Assembly (NCBI RefSeq): GCF_019797865.1
Contig: NZ_CP081869.1
Location: 1,240,001-1,304,000, forward strand
Direction: 5' to 3'
DNA: 64,000 bases
Source: Chenggangzhangella methanolivorans
GTDB taxonomy: Bacteria > Pseudomonadota > Alphaproteobacteria > Rhizobiales > Methylopilaceae
In this document: positions 46,498-59,915 of the stretch, piece after piece
Layout of the letters: every line of letters begins with the position of its first letter
Numbering within the stretch: the first letter of the stretch is position 1
The notes under the pieces: generated by a model
The model's database searches: none
The model's input: only the letters and a program-made list of their open reading frames with translations
What the model was told of the DNA's origin: nothing
Position numbers and translations under genes: made by a program

Positions 46498-47622
46498 TCA
46501 CGCCAGTCCGCGCTTGCCCGGCACGAAGGCGTCGAACGCCGCCCAGAACATGTCGCGGACGTCGTCGCGCTCCATCATGATCTCGTGGCGGGAGCCGCGG
46601 ACCATCAGATGGCCGCCGCCGCGGATGCGCGTCGCGAAGCGCTCGCTCGCGCGGGCGTCGACGATCCGGTCCCGCCCCGCCGACATCACGAGGGTCGGCA
46701 CGCGGAAGCTTTCGGGCACGCCCGGAAGGGCCGTCGCGGTCATGGCGCGGAAGGCTGAATGCACCCAGCCGATGGTCGGCGACCCGAGCGCGAGCTCCGG
46801 CGCCGCGCCGATGAGCCGGCGGGCGTGATCGTACCGCGCGAAGTCCGACGTCACGGGGTTCCGCTCGAAATCCCTCAGCGCCATCACCCGGTTCGTGCCG
46901 CCCGGAATGTAGGCGCTTGCAAGCCCCATGCTCCCGAGCCCGGTGGCGAGCCCCCGGGCGAAAAACTCCATCCGGGCGAGCGGCAGGCCGATCATCGGCG
47001 CGATCAGCACGATGCGTTCGAACCATTGCGGCTGCCGAAGCGCCGCCGCCACCGCGACGGGCGCGGACATCGAGTGGGACAGCGCATAGAACGGCGGCGG
47101 GCAGCTCGGCAGCGCCACCTGGCGCATCAGCGCGTCGACGTCGGCGCGATAGTCGCCAAAGTCGCTTACGTGGCTCTTGAGCGCGTTCGCGGCGAGTCGC
47201 TCGGAGCCGCCCTGCCCCCGAAAGTCCATGGTCGCGACCGCAAAGCCCCGGCCGAGCAGATCCTCGATCAGCTCGCCATACTTCTCGATGAACTCCGCGC
47301 GTCCCTGAAGCAGCACGACCGTGCCGCGGGCCGCCCCTTCCGGGCGCCAGAACGAACTGCGGAGCCGGACGCCGTCAGCGGTGGTGAGGGTGCGGCCATG
47401 CGCGCCCGCCGGGGCCGGCACGCCCGCGACTGTCACGAGGCCATCGCGCACCGGACGGAACCGGGGCCGCTCGACCGCTTTCGGCTCCGGCCTCCGGACC
47501 AGCGCGTCCACCACCGCGGCCGCGCGGCGGGACGCCGCGGCGAGCGCCGCCCCCGCCTTGCCGCCGACGAGCGCGCCGCCCGCCGCGCCTTCGCCCTTGA
47601 ACGGCGTCATCGGCCTCACCAT
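46498..47622 (-). CDS. alpha/beta hydrolase, PldB-like lysophospholipase
   Basis: About 374 residues from ATG 47622 (a TTG at 47643 is possible). GTVVLLQGRAEFIEKYGELI near 105-125 is the oxyanion region of the lysophospholipase/monoglyceride lipase family. FYALSHSMSAPVA contains the nucleophile Ser, and SAGRDRIVDA and GSRHEIMMERDD hold the acid and His. The first ~60 residues are an extension without recognised function. It probably hydrolyses lysophospholipids in the cytoplasm or at the inner membrane. It is divergent from hsp20. Confidence 0.85.
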   Translation of the reverse strand: MVRPMTPFKGEGAAGGALVGGKAGAALAAASRRAAAVVDALVRRPEPKAVERPRFRPVRDGLVTVAGVPAPAGAHGRTLTTADGVRLRSSFWRPEGAARGTVVLLQGRAEFIEKYGELIEDLLGRGFAVATMDFRGQGGSERLAANALKSHVSDFGDYRADVDALMRQVALPSCPPPFYALSHSMSAPVAVAAALRQPQWFERIVLIAPMIGLPLARMEFFARGLATGLGSMGLASAYIPGGTNRVMALRDFERNPVTSDFARYDHARRLIGAAPELALGSPTIGWVHSAFRAMTATALPGVPESFRVPTLVMSAGRDRIVDARASERFATRIRGGGHLMVRGSRHEIMMERDDVRDMFWAAFDAFVPGKRGLA

Positions 47623-47689
47623 CTGAACAGTGTCGCAGGCCAAACGGCTGCGATCATTGGGAAAACCGGCCCGGCCAGTTGGCGGGCCG

Positions 47690-47723
47690 TCATGTGTGTC
47701 GCTTCTCCGAGGAGGATACCAGA
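47690..47723 (+). promoter_or_regulatory. leader hairpin hiding the hsp20 ribosome site, possible RNA thermometer
   Basis: CTTCTCC-GA-GGAGGAT forms a tight stem directly over the GGAGGA ribosome-binding site, which lies nine bases before the hsp20 ATG. A TCGCT sequence just upstream resembles the conserved U(U/C)GCU of ROSE elements. This would keep translation off until heat melts the stem. The prediction is by eye only. Confidence 0.45.
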
Positions 47724-48191
47724 ATGCGTCAGTTCGATCTCGCCCCGCTCTATCGCTCCACCGTCGGTTTCGACCGGCTGTTCTCGCTGCTCGACAACGT
47801 CGCGGGCGGCGAAGCCTCGCCCGGCTACCCGCCCTACAACATCGAACGCACCGACGAGAACGCCTATCGCATCACCGTCGCGGTGGCGGGCTTCGGCGAG
47901 AACGACCTCAACATCGAGGTCAAGGAGAACTCGCTCACCGTACGCGGCGAGAAGGCCGCCGAGGACAAGAAGAGCGAGGTGCTCCATCAGGGCATCGCGG
48001 CCCGCGCGTTCGAGCGCCGCTTCCAGCTCGCCGACCACGTCCAGGTGACAGGCGCGAGCCTTGAGAACGGCCTGCTCCATGTCGAGCTCGTGCGCGAGGT
48101 TCCGGAAGCCAAGAAGCCGCGTTCGATTCCGATCGGCTCGGCCAAGCCTGCCACGATCGAGTCGAAGGTGGTCGACAAGCAGGCGGCCTGA
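47724..48191 (+). CDS. small heat-shock protein, Hsp20/IbpA family
   Basis: 155 residues. MRQFDLAPLYRSTVGFDRLF is the IbpA-type N-terminus. The alpha-crystallin domain spans ~35-130 (YNIERTDENAYRITVAVAGF, SLTVRGEK, FERRFQLADHVQVTGASLENGLLHVEL). The C-terminal RSIPIG corresponds to the I-x-I tail motif. An ATP-independent holdase that binds unfolding proteins. Start 47724 follows a strong GAGGAGGA site. A terminator follows at 48218. Confidence 0.92.
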   Translation: MRQFDLAPLYRSTVGFDRLFSLLDNVAGGEASPGYPPYNIERTDENAYRITVAVAGFGENDLNIEVKENSLTVRGEKAAEDKKSEVLHQGIAARAFERRFQLADHVQVTGASLENGLLHVELVREVPEAKKPRSIPIGSAKPATIESKVVDKQAA

Positions 48192-48207
48192 CCGCCGCTC
48201 TTGCGGC

Positions 48208-49311
48208 CTAGAACAAGGGCGTCCCGGGAGACCGGGACGCCTTTTTGCCCGGCGCGCGCACGGCGTCGATCGCCGAGAGGAAGCTTGCGATTTCCTTTGA
48301 GGTCGTGGCGAAAGAGGCGATCAAGCGGGCGATGACCTCGTCCTTCCCTCCCCGTCGCTCAGGCGCGGTCGAGTCGCTGCTCCAGACGTAATAGGCCGCG
48401 CCTTTGGCTTTCAGCGCCTCGTGGAGAGCGGCAGGCAGCCAGACGAACACCTCGTTGGCCTCGACCGGGAAGGCGAGCCGAAGTTCGCGCGCCTGCAGGC
48501 CGAGCGCGAGTTCCGCGGCGCGCGCGTTCGCGGTCTTCGCGAGGTCGAGCCAGAGGCCGTCTGCCAGCAGCGCCTCGATCTGCGCGGCGACGAAGCGGCC
48601 CTTCGACCAGGTGTGCCCGCCGCGCTTGCGACGCTCCGCGAGGTTCTTGATCAGGTCCGGCGCGAACAGCACGATCGCTTCCGCGGCCATCGCTCCGTTC
48701 TTAGTGAAACCGAACGACAGCGCCTCGACGCCGGCCTTCCAGGTGAGGTCCGCGGGCGCGGCCCGGGTCGAGACGACCGCGTTGGCGAAGCGCGCGCCGT
48801 CCATGTGGACGCGCAGGCCCTTGTCCCGAGCGATCTCGGTCAGCGCCGCGATCTCGCCCGGCCGGTAGACGGTTCCGGCCTCGGTCGCCTGACTAAGCGT
48901 CAAGGCGGCTGGCGCCACATGGGTTGGAGGCGTCCAGAAGTCGCGGGCGAGAAGCGCGGAAAGCGACGCCGGCGTCAGCCTGCCGTCGAGGCCCGGCGCG
49001 CCCACCATCTTGGCGCCGTTGGTGAAGAATTCCGGCGCGCCGCATTCGTCGTGCATGACATGGGCTTCGGCGTGCCCGATCGCCGCGCCCCAGGGCGGAA
49101 CCATCTGGGCGAGCGAGAGCGCGTTGGCGGCCGTGCCCGTCGTCACCAGGAACGCCGCGACCTCCGTCTCGAAGATCTCCGACAGCATGGCTTCCACGCG
49201 GGCGTTCACGTCGTCATGGCCGTAGGGGCGCGCCGGTCCGCGGTTGGCGGCCGCGAGCGCCTCCAGCACCGCCTCATGGGCTGGCGCGATGTTGTCGCTA
49301 GTGAGATTCAT
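48208..49311 (-). CDS. low-specificity threonine aldolase
   Basis: 367 residues of the PLP-dependent beta-eliminating lyase family: MNLTSDNIAPAHEAVLEAL, YGHDDVNARVEAMLSEIF, TTGTAANALSLAQM, VHMDGARFANAV with the PLP Asp, and LSFGFTKNGAMAAEAIV with the Schiff-base Lys. It cleaves threonine (and allo-threonine) to glycine and acetaldehyde. Start 49311 is chosen by homology at MNLTSDN. Its last ~12 codons run through the hsp20 terminator hairpin, which is unusual but not impossible for convergent genes. Confidence 0.9.
   Translation of the reverse strand: MNLTSDNIAPAHEAVLEALAAANRGPARPYGHDDVNARVEAMLSEIFETEVAAFLVTTGTAANALSLAQMVPPWGAAIGHAEAHVMHDECGAPEFFTNGAKMVGAPGLDGRLTPASLSALLARDFWTPPTHVAPAALTLSQATEAGTVYRPGEIAALTEIARDKGLRVHMDGARFANAVVSTRAAPADLTWKAGVEALSFGFTKNGAMAAEAIVLFAPDLIKNLAERRKRGGHTWSKGRFVAAQIEALLADGLWLDLAKTANARAAELALGLQARELRLAFPVEANEVFVWLPAALHEALKAKGAAYYVWSSDSTAPERRGGKDEVIARLIASFATTSKEIASFLSAIDAVRAPGKKASRSPGTPLF
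48218..48246 (+). terminator. intrinsic terminator of hsp20 inside the 3' end of the aldolase gene
   Basis: GGCGTCCCGG-GAGA-CCGGGACGCC, a perfect 10-base stem, followed by TTTTT on the plus strand. It ends hsp20 transcription and at the same time encodes the C-terminus of the convergent aldolase. Confidence 0.85.
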
Positions 49312-49635
49312 GAAACCCGTTTCCGTGGCCCGAGCCGCGCAACATGGGGCGAGCTTCAAAGAGGCGCCACCCGGCTTGACGTCGCCGCTTTACCCGCCAA
49401 GGGTTTTCTGATTAAGGTGCGCGGCAATTAGGACAGCAAGACTGTCCATTTGCGACGAAGGTCGCGCGCTGCTCGACATCCCGGCCGGGGCGAGACGGCG
49501 GAAGCTCCGGAATTCCGGACTTCGCCGGCGCTCCGGCTGCGCGCGTCCTGCGTAGGAATTGTTCTAAGGGGCGTCTCGGCGCCCATCGTGCATGGCCTTC
49601 GGGCCGTTGGCTTGAACGGATCCAAGGAGATCGCC

Positions 49636-54357
<4,722 letters not shown>

Positions 54358-54522
54358 GGCGGAACGCCCACTGGCGCAGCATTTCCGCAGGGCCTATGGA
54401 GGCCCTGCGGGACACGTCTTCAGAAATGATCTAATTCGTCATCGGCGCGTCCGCTTTCGGGTGGACCGCGTCGACGCCGGCCTGAGGCCGTGCGTTGCAA
54501 AGGGCCTCCGGCGGAGACCAAA

Positions 54523-55947
54523 ATGGGCAAGGTCACTGGTTTTCTTGAGATCGAACGGCAGGAAGCGCGCTATCAGCCCGCCTCCGACCGCATCCGTCAT
54601 TTCCGGGAGTTCACCCTCCCGCTGTCGGACGCCGAGGTCGCCAAGCAGGCCGCGCGCTGCATGGATTGCGGCATTCCGTTCTGCCATGGGCCGCAGGGCT
54701 GCCCGGTCAACAACCAGATCCCGGACTGGAACGATCTCGTCTACGCCGACGACTGGCAGGAGGCCGCGCGCAACCTGCATTCGACCAACAATTTTCCGGA
54801 GTTCACCGGCCGCATCTGTCCCGCGCCTTGCGAGGAAGCCTGCACGCTGAACCTCGAGAACACGCCGGTCGCGATCAAGACGGTCGAGCAGGCGATCGCC
54901 GACAAGGCGATCGCTGCGGGCTGGGTGAAGCCCGAGCCGCCGGAGACCAAGACGGGCAAGCGCGTCGCGGTGGTGGGCTCCGGCCCCGCCGGCATGGCGG
55001 CGGCCCAGCAGCTCGCGCGCGCCGGCCACGACGTCCATGTCTATGAGCGCGAGCCAAAGGCCGGCGGCCTGATGCGCTACGGCATTCCCGACTTCAAGAT
55101 GGAGAAGGGCCACATCGACTTCCGCGTGAAGCAGATGGAGGCCGAGGGCGTCACGTTCCACTACGGCGTGAACGTCGGCGTCACGACGCCGGTGCAGGAG
55201 CTCGTCGACGGCCACGACGCCGTGCTGTTCGCCGGCGGCGCCGAGGATCCGCGCAATCCTTCGCTTCCCGGTCAGGAGCTTACCGGCGTCCATTACGCGA
55301 TGCCGTTCCTCGTTCAGCAGAACCGCCGCGTCGGCGACGAACGCTCGATCCCCGAGGCGCCGGTGAGCGCCGCAGGCAAGCACGTCGTGGTCATCGGCGG
55401 CGGCGACACGGCCAGCGACTGCGTTGGCACCTCGTTCCGCCAGGGCGCGATCACGGTCACGCAGATCGACATCCGCCCGGTGCCGCCGAAGATCGAGGAC
55501 AAGCTCCTCACCTGGCCCTATTGGCCGATGAAGTTCCGCACCTCGTCGTCCCAGGCCGAGGGCGCGGAACGCGAATTCGCGGCCGTGACGCTCGGCATCG
55601 AGGGCGCGAAGGGCCGCGTCACGGGCATCAAATGCGCCCGCGCCGACGCCAAGCGCCAGCCGGTCCCGGGCTCGGAGTTCATCCTCAAGGCCGACCTCGT
55701 CTTCATCGCGCTCGGCTTCCGCGGGCCGTTGCTCGAGGGCCTGGTGCAGGAGTCGGGCGTGGCGCTCGACAAGCGCGGCGCCGTTCTCGCCGACGAGCAG
55801 AGCTACGTGACGTCGAACCCGAAGGTGTTCGCGGCCGGCGACATGCGCCGCGGCCAGTCGCTCGTCGTATGGGCGATCCGCGAGGGCCGGCAGGCCGCGC
55901 ACGCGATCGACATCTTTCTGATGGGATCGACGACGCTGCCGAGGTGA
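54523..55947 (+). CDS. gltD: glutamate synthase small subunit
   Basis: 474 residues, intact. The N-terminal 4Fe-4S region is [21 protein letters not shown] and [14 protein letters not shown]-binding [21 protein letters not shown] lies near 147-167, NADPH-binding [15 protein letters not shown] near 288, and the closing ATG-like [18 protein letters not shown] near 440. It passes electrons from NADPH through FAD and Fe-S to GltB. It is 165 bases downstream of gltB, probably in one transcript. Confidence 0.96.
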   Translation: MGKVTGFLEIERQEARYQPASDRIRHFREFTLPLSDAEVAKQAARCMDCGIPFCHGPQGCPVNNQIPDWNDLVYADDWQEAARNLHSTNNFPEFTGRICPAPCEEACTLNLENTPVAIKTVEQAIADKAIAAGWVKPEPPETKTGKRVAVVGSGPAGMAAAQQLARAGHDVHVYEREPKAGGLMRYGIPDFKMEKGHIDFRVKQMEAEGVTFHYGVNVGVTTPVQELVDGHDAVLFAGGAEDPRNPSLPGQELTGVHYAMPFLVQQNRRVGDERSIPEAPVSAAGKHVVVIGGGDTASDCVGTSFRQGAITVTQIDIRPVPPKIEDKLLTWPYWPMKFRTSSSQAEGAEREFAAVTLGIEGAKGRVTGIKCARADAKRQPVPGSEFILKADLVFIALGFRGPLLEGLVQESGVALDKRGAVLADEQSYVTSNPKVFAAGDMRRGQSLVVWAIREGRQAAHAIDIFLMGSTTLPR

Positions 55948-56014
55948 TCGGCCCTCGGCGAAGCGCGGCGAAAGCCGGGATCACGGGTCGGTAGAGACGC
56001 TCGAACCTTGCTCC

Positions 56015-56090
56015 GTCATGCCTCGGATCGTCCGGGGCATGACGAGCTTCTTCCTGAGATTGACCCCGGCGCTCAGCCCGGGATGACCGC
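56015..56090. repeat. palindromic intergenic repeat
   Basis: CATGCCTCGGATCGTCCGGG followed by GCATGAC, then CCCCGGCGCTCAGCCCGGG: two hairpin-forming units after gltD, similar to the repeats at 27679 and 34891. It lies between convergent genes and may act as a bidirectional transcript end. Confidence 0.65.
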
Positions 56091-56095
56091 CCCGG

Positions 56096-57622
56096 CTACC
56101 GTCCCTGCTGTTCGACCGGGCGTGGGTCGATCAGCGTCGCGGGCTGCGCCGTCTGCGCGGCCGGAGAGGCCTTGATCTCGGTCGTCTTCGGACCTGCGGG
56201 CGCAGGCTGCTCCGCGCCCGGCCAGCGGTGGTCGTCCATGCGGCCGGCGTCCGCCTCCATGCCTTCGCCGTTGACCAGCACCTTCGCGGCCGACTGCGAG
56301 GCGTCGCGCGCCGGGATCGGCATCGGCGTGGCGGCGGCGAGCGCGCCGCCCTGGCTCCGGCGCGGAGCCGTGAGAACCATGAGCGGGCTGGAGATCGGCC
56401 GCGGCTGCTCCGCGGTCGGCGCCGGCTGGATCGCGGTCGCGCCCGCTTCCGGGGCGATCGCCGCCATCACAGCGTCGGGCTGGACTGACTTCGGCTGGAA
56501 AACCTTGCGGATCTCCTGCTCGACGTAATGGGCGAGCTTGCGCGCGCCCGCCTTCGAGAAATGCACGCCGTCGTCGAGCCGGAGACGGCCGATCTGGCCG
56601 TCGAGCATCGGCCCGCTCTCCATGTAAAGGCCGTCCTCGTCGACGAAGCCCTCCCACACGTCCACGTAGGTCCCGCCCGCCGCCTCGACGCGCTCGCGGG
56701 CGATGGCGTTGATCGCGACGTGGTCGGCGGTGGCGCGCGTCGACTCGCTCGCCGTGAGGCCCGTCCAGAAGATCGGGATCTTGCGCTCCTTGAAGGGCGC
56801 GAGCACCGCGTCGATCCGCTCGGCATAGCGCTTGCGCCAGGCGTCGGAGAGGGGCGGCTCCTTTCGCATGTCGAGGAAGGGCTGTCGGTCGTTCACGCCC
56901 GCTTCGAAGACGGCGTAGGTCAACGGACCCTGGTCGAGAACTTTCCGGGCCTCGGCCACGACGTCGAAATAGTCGTCGCGCACCAGCCCGGAATTCGGCT
57001 TCACGATGCGCTTCACCGCAAGCTCGGGCGCGTCTGCAAAGCCCTCCTGCAAGCCGACCGCGAGCTGGTCCGCGATGCTGTCGCCGACGACGGCCACGAA
57101 GGTTGTGGGCTGGACGGGCGCCGGCGCGGGCGCGGCTCCCGGCTGAAGCGCCGCGGCGGCTCCGACGCTCGCCCCAGCAGCGGCGGCGGCCGCGGCGGCG
57201 CCTGGATCGGCCGGGATCGGAGCAGGCGGTCGGGCGGCGACTGCGGGACGACGACGCGGGGGACGCTTGGCCGGCCTGACCTCGACCGCGCCCTGGTCGG
57301 AGCGCTGGTCTGTGTCGGCGGAGCCGCCTCCGAAAAGGCGCTGGAAGAAGTTCAGGCTTCTCGGCCGCTCCACCTCGACCTCGCGCATCCGGCGCTGGGC
57401 GTTGCGGCGCGCGACGGCGTCACGGCTGTAGTAGCGCTGGCGTCGCTCGAAATAGGCGTCGTCGTCCTCGTCGTAGACCCGACGCTCGCGATAGACGCGC
57501 TCGCGCGGCGCGGCTTCGTAATAGCGCTGGGAATACCCTTGGGCGCGCGCTTCCCCGCCGGACCCTGCGAAGAGGGCCGCCAGCATGAACGCCGCGATCG
57601 CGCCGAGAGCGAGCCGTGTCAT
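56096..57622 (-). CDS. exported SGNH-hydrolase-like DUF459 protein
   Basis: 508 residues. The signal peptide is ~1-28 (LALGAIAAFMLAALFAG). A Tyr/Arg-rich and then Pro/Ala-rich low-complexity region (~30-165) precedes the SGNH fold: block I VAVVGDSIADQLAVGL near 178, block III GVNDRQPF near 245, and block V DDGVHFSKAGARKLAHY near 330-346 with the Asp and His. The last ~140 residues are Ala/Pro-rich. Rhizobial DUF459 proteins are periplasmic and often sit beside lytic transglycosylase genes. Acetyl-ester removal from envelope glycans is possible but unproven. Confidence 0.85.
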   Translation of the reverse strand: MTRLALGAIAAFMLAALFAGSGGEARAQGYSQRYYEAAPRERVYRERRVYDEDDDAYFERRQRYYSRDAVARRNAQRRMREVEVERPRSLNFFQRLFGGGSADTDQRSDQGAVEVRPAKRPPRRRPAVAARPPAPIPADPGAAAAAAAAGASVGAAAALQPGAAPAPAPVQPTTFVAVVGDSIADQLAVGLQEGFADAPELAVKRIVKPNSGLVRDDYFDVVAEARKVLDQGPLTYAVFEAGVNDRQPFLDMRKEPPLSDAWRKRYAERIDAVLAPFKERKIPIFWTGLTASESTRATADHVAINAIARERVEAAGGTYVDVWEGFVDEDGLYMESGPMLDGQIGRLRLDDGVHFSKAGARKLAHYVEQEIRKVFQPKSVQPDAVMAAIAPEAGATAIQPAPTAEQPRPISSPLMVLTAPRRSQGGALAAATPMPIPARDASQSAAKVLVNGEGMEADAGRMDDHRWPGAEQPAPAGPKTTEIKASPAAQTAQPATLIDPRPVEQQGR

Positions 57623-57674
57623 CTTCAAACGATAACACGGCCCCGCGCCGCGGGCCACCGAGGCGGGAAGACGG

Positions 57675-58793
57675 TCAACGGCCGGACTTCATCCGGCGCA
57701 GCAGCGAGACGCTGGCGTAGCCGTCCGGCAGGATGCCCTGCTGGCGCTGGTAGGAAATGATCGCGGTGCGGGTCGCCGGTCCGATCTTGCCGTCCGGCTC
57801 GCCGACGTCGTAGCCGCGCCGGGCGAGCAGCGCCTGAAGCTCGAAGCGGCCGGGCTCGTCGAGCGGCTTGTCGTGGTTCGGCCAGGGCGTCTGGATCGGG
57901 CCGCCGCCCCGGATGCGGTCGGAGAGATGCGCGACCGCGAGCGCGTAGCTGTCCGCGTTGTTGTAGCGCTTGATGACGCGGTAGTTCGACGTCGTCATGA
58001 AGGCCGGCCCGTTCGGCCCGCCGGGGCGGAACAGCTTGCCCTCCCCGCCCCCGCCGGTGACCTCCTGGCCCCAGCGGACGCCCGACTTCCAGCCGTGCTT
58101 TCTGAGATAGTTCGCCGTCGAGGCGAGCGCGTCGGCGGTCGAGCCCCAGATGTCGCGCTTGCCGTCGCCGTCGCCGTCGGCCGCGTAGGCCTTGAAGCTC
58201 GTCGGCATGAACTGGGTCTGGCCCATGGCGCCGGCCCAGGAGCCGATCATGTTCTCCGGCGCGACGTTGCCCTGCTGGAGGATCTGCAGCGCGGCGATTA
58301 GCTCCTTGCGGAAGAACTCCGGCCGCCGCGTCGCGCAGCAGGCGAGCGTCGCCAGCGCCTCGATGACGTTGTGGCCGCCCATCGAGGAACCGTAGTTGGT
58401 CTCCATGCCCCAGACGCCGAGCACGACATAGCGGTCGACCCCGTAGGTCCGCTCGATGCGGGCGAGCAGGTCGGCGTATTTCGCCGCGTTCGCCTTGCCG
58501 TTGGCGACGCGGGTGTCGGAGACCTGCGTGTCGATATAGACCGCGATCGACTGCTTGAACTCGAGCTGAGTGTTGGACTTGTCGATCGCCTCCTGGTCGA
58601 CCTTGAGCCCACGGAAGGCCCGGTCGTAGAGCGCGGACGACACGCCCGCCTTCATGGCTTCCGGCTTCAGTCGCTGCACGTAGGCGTCGAAGCGCGCCTG
58701 CGACGATTGCGCGAAAGCCGACGCGGGCGCGCTCGCCGCAAGGGCGAGGCTCGCCGCGGCGATCGCAAGCACGGACCGGAGCCGGAAGGTCAT
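57675..58793 (-). CDS. lytic murein transglycosylase, MltB family, with peptidoglycan-binding domain
   Basis: 372 residues. A signal peptide of ~28 residues ends AFAQ. The SLT domain has VLGVWGMETNYGSSMGGHNV with the catalytic Glu near 133, IGSWAGAMGQTQFMPTSF near 180-197 and GDGKRDIWGSTADALASTANY. A C-terminal PG_binding_1 repeat (ELQALLARRGYDVGEPDGKIG...) spans ~305-370. It cleaves glycan strands to 1,6-anhydromuramic products. Two CtrA-like boxes lie in the divergent promoter region shared with galU. Confidence 0.93.
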   Translation of the reverse strand: MTFRLRSVLAIAAASLALAASAPASAFAQSSQARFDAYVQRLKPEAMKAGVSSALYDRAFRGLKVDQEAIDKSNTQLEFKQSIAVYIDTQVSDTRVANGKANAAKYADLLARIERTYGVDRYVVLGVWGMETNYGSSMGGHNVIEALATLACCATRRPEFFRKELIAALQILQQGNVAPENMIGSWAGAMGQTQFMPTSFKAYAADGDGDGKRDIWGSTADALASTANYLRKHGWKSGVRWGQEVTGGGGEGKLFRPGGPNGPAFMTTSNYRVIKRYNNADSYALAVAHLSDRIRGGGPIQTPWPNHDKPLDEPGRFELQALLARRGYDVGEPDGKIGPATRTAIISYQRQQGILPDGYASVSLLRRMKSGR

Positions 58794-58830
58794 TTGGCGT
58801 CTCCTTCGAGGCCGACGCTCTCGCGGCGGG

Positions 58831-58847
58831 TTAGCATCGAATTAACC
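58831..58847 (+). promoter_or_regulatory. CtrA-like box 1
   Basis: TTAG-N7-TTAACC, one mismatch from the CtrA consensus TTAA-N7-TTAAC. It lies between the divergent mltB-like and galU genes, 38 bases from the mltB-like start. Confidence 0.5.
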
Positions 58848-58864
58848 AAGGATACGCGCGGAAG

Positions 58865-58881
58865 TTAGCTTTCGGTTAACC
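58865..58881 (+). promoter_or_regulatory. CtrA-like box 2
   Basis: A second TTAG-N7-TTAACC, in the same orientation and 34 bases from the first (about three helical turns). It ends about 110 bases before the galU ATG. Paired boxes make cooperative binding plausible. Confidence 0.5.
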
Positions 58882-58990
58882 AAGGCTTCACGGACGCGTG
58901 GGCTTTACGACGGGCCGAAGCCTCCCACATACGCCCCCAAACTACGTGTCCATGACGGCCAATATACGGCCGCCGATCCCCGGAGCCCCG

Positions 58991-59872
58991 ATGCCTGCCA
59001 AGAAGATCCGCAAGGCCGTGTTTCCCGTCGCCGGCCTCGGCACGCGTTTCCTGCCCGCCACCAAGGCGACCCCGAAGGAAATGCTGACCGTCGTCGACCG
59101 ACCCGTCATCCAGCATGTGGTCGACGAGGCGAAGGCCGCAGGCATCGAGCACTTCGTGTTCGTCACCGGCCGCGGCAAGGGCGTGATCGAGGATCATTTC
59201 GACAAGAACTACGAGCTCGACGACACGCTCGCGCGCCGCGACAAGAAGGAGGCGATCGCGATCCTGAAGGAGCAGCTTCCGGCGGCCGGCACGACGAGCT
59301 TCACCCGCCAGCAGGAGCCGCTCGGCCTCGGCCACGCAGTCTGGTGCGCGCGCGACATCGTGGGCGACGAGCCCTTCGCGCTGATCCTCCCCGACATGCT
59401 GCATCTCGCCAAGAAGAGCTGCCTCGCCGAGATGATCGACGTCTATGACGAGGCCGGCGGCGGAAATGTCGTGGCGGTCTACGAGGTGCCGGACGACCAG
59501 ACCCATCAGTACGGGATCGTCGGCCGGGGCGAGGACGTCGGCAAGGGCTTCGCCATGACCTCGATGGTCGAGAAGCCCAAGAAAGGCACGGCCCAGTCGA
59601 ATCTGGCGATCTCCGGCCGTTACATTCTCCAGCCCGAGATCTTCGACCTGCTGTCGAAGCAGGAGCCGGGCGCCGGCGGCGAGATCCAGCTCACCGACTC
59701 GATGCTGAAGCTCGCCGACGCCCAGCCCTTCTCAGGCTTCCAGTTCTCCGGAAAGGTGTTCGACACCGGCTCGAAGCTCGGCTTCCTCGCCGCCAACGTC
59801 GCCTACGGCCTCGCGCGCGAAGAGGTTTCGGCCGATTTCCGGGCCGAGATCGAAGCGCTGCTGAAGGGCTGA
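58991..59872 (+). CDS. galU: UTP-glucose-1-phosphate uridylyltransferase
   Basis: 293 residues. [24 protein letters not shown] is the nucleotide-binding signature; [33 protein letters not shown] and [20 protein letters not shown] are GalU-specific. It makes UDP-glucose, the precursor of surface glycans. ATG 58991 is preferred because GGAG precedes it; an ATG at 58952 would add 13 residues. The gene is intact. Confidence 0.95.
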   Translation: MPAKKIRKAVFPVAGLGTRFLPATKATPKEMLTVVDRPVIQHVVDEAKAAGIEHFVFVTGRGKGVIEDHFDKNYELDDTLARRDKKEAIAILKEQLPAAGTTSFTRQQEPLGLGHAVWCARDIVGDEPFALILPDMLHLAKKSCLAEMIDVYDEAGGGNVVAVYEVPDDQTHQYGIVGRGEDVGKGFAMTSMVEKPKKGTAQSNLAISGRYILQPEIFDLLSKQEPGAGGEIQLTDSMLKLADAQPFSGFQFSGKVFDTGSKLGFLAANVAYGLAREEVSADFRAEIEALLKG

Positions 59873-59890
59873 CGCTCGAACCCGCGACGG

Positions 59891-59915
59891 CGCCGGGCGC
59901 TGGAGCCCGGCGTTC
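59891..59915 (+). terminator. terminator-like hairpin between galU and the barrel protein
   Basis: CGCCGGGC-GCTGGA-GCCCGGCG, a perfect 8-base stem between two convergent genes. The T tract is weak (TTC), so it may work in both directions with low efficiency. Confidence 0.5.
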
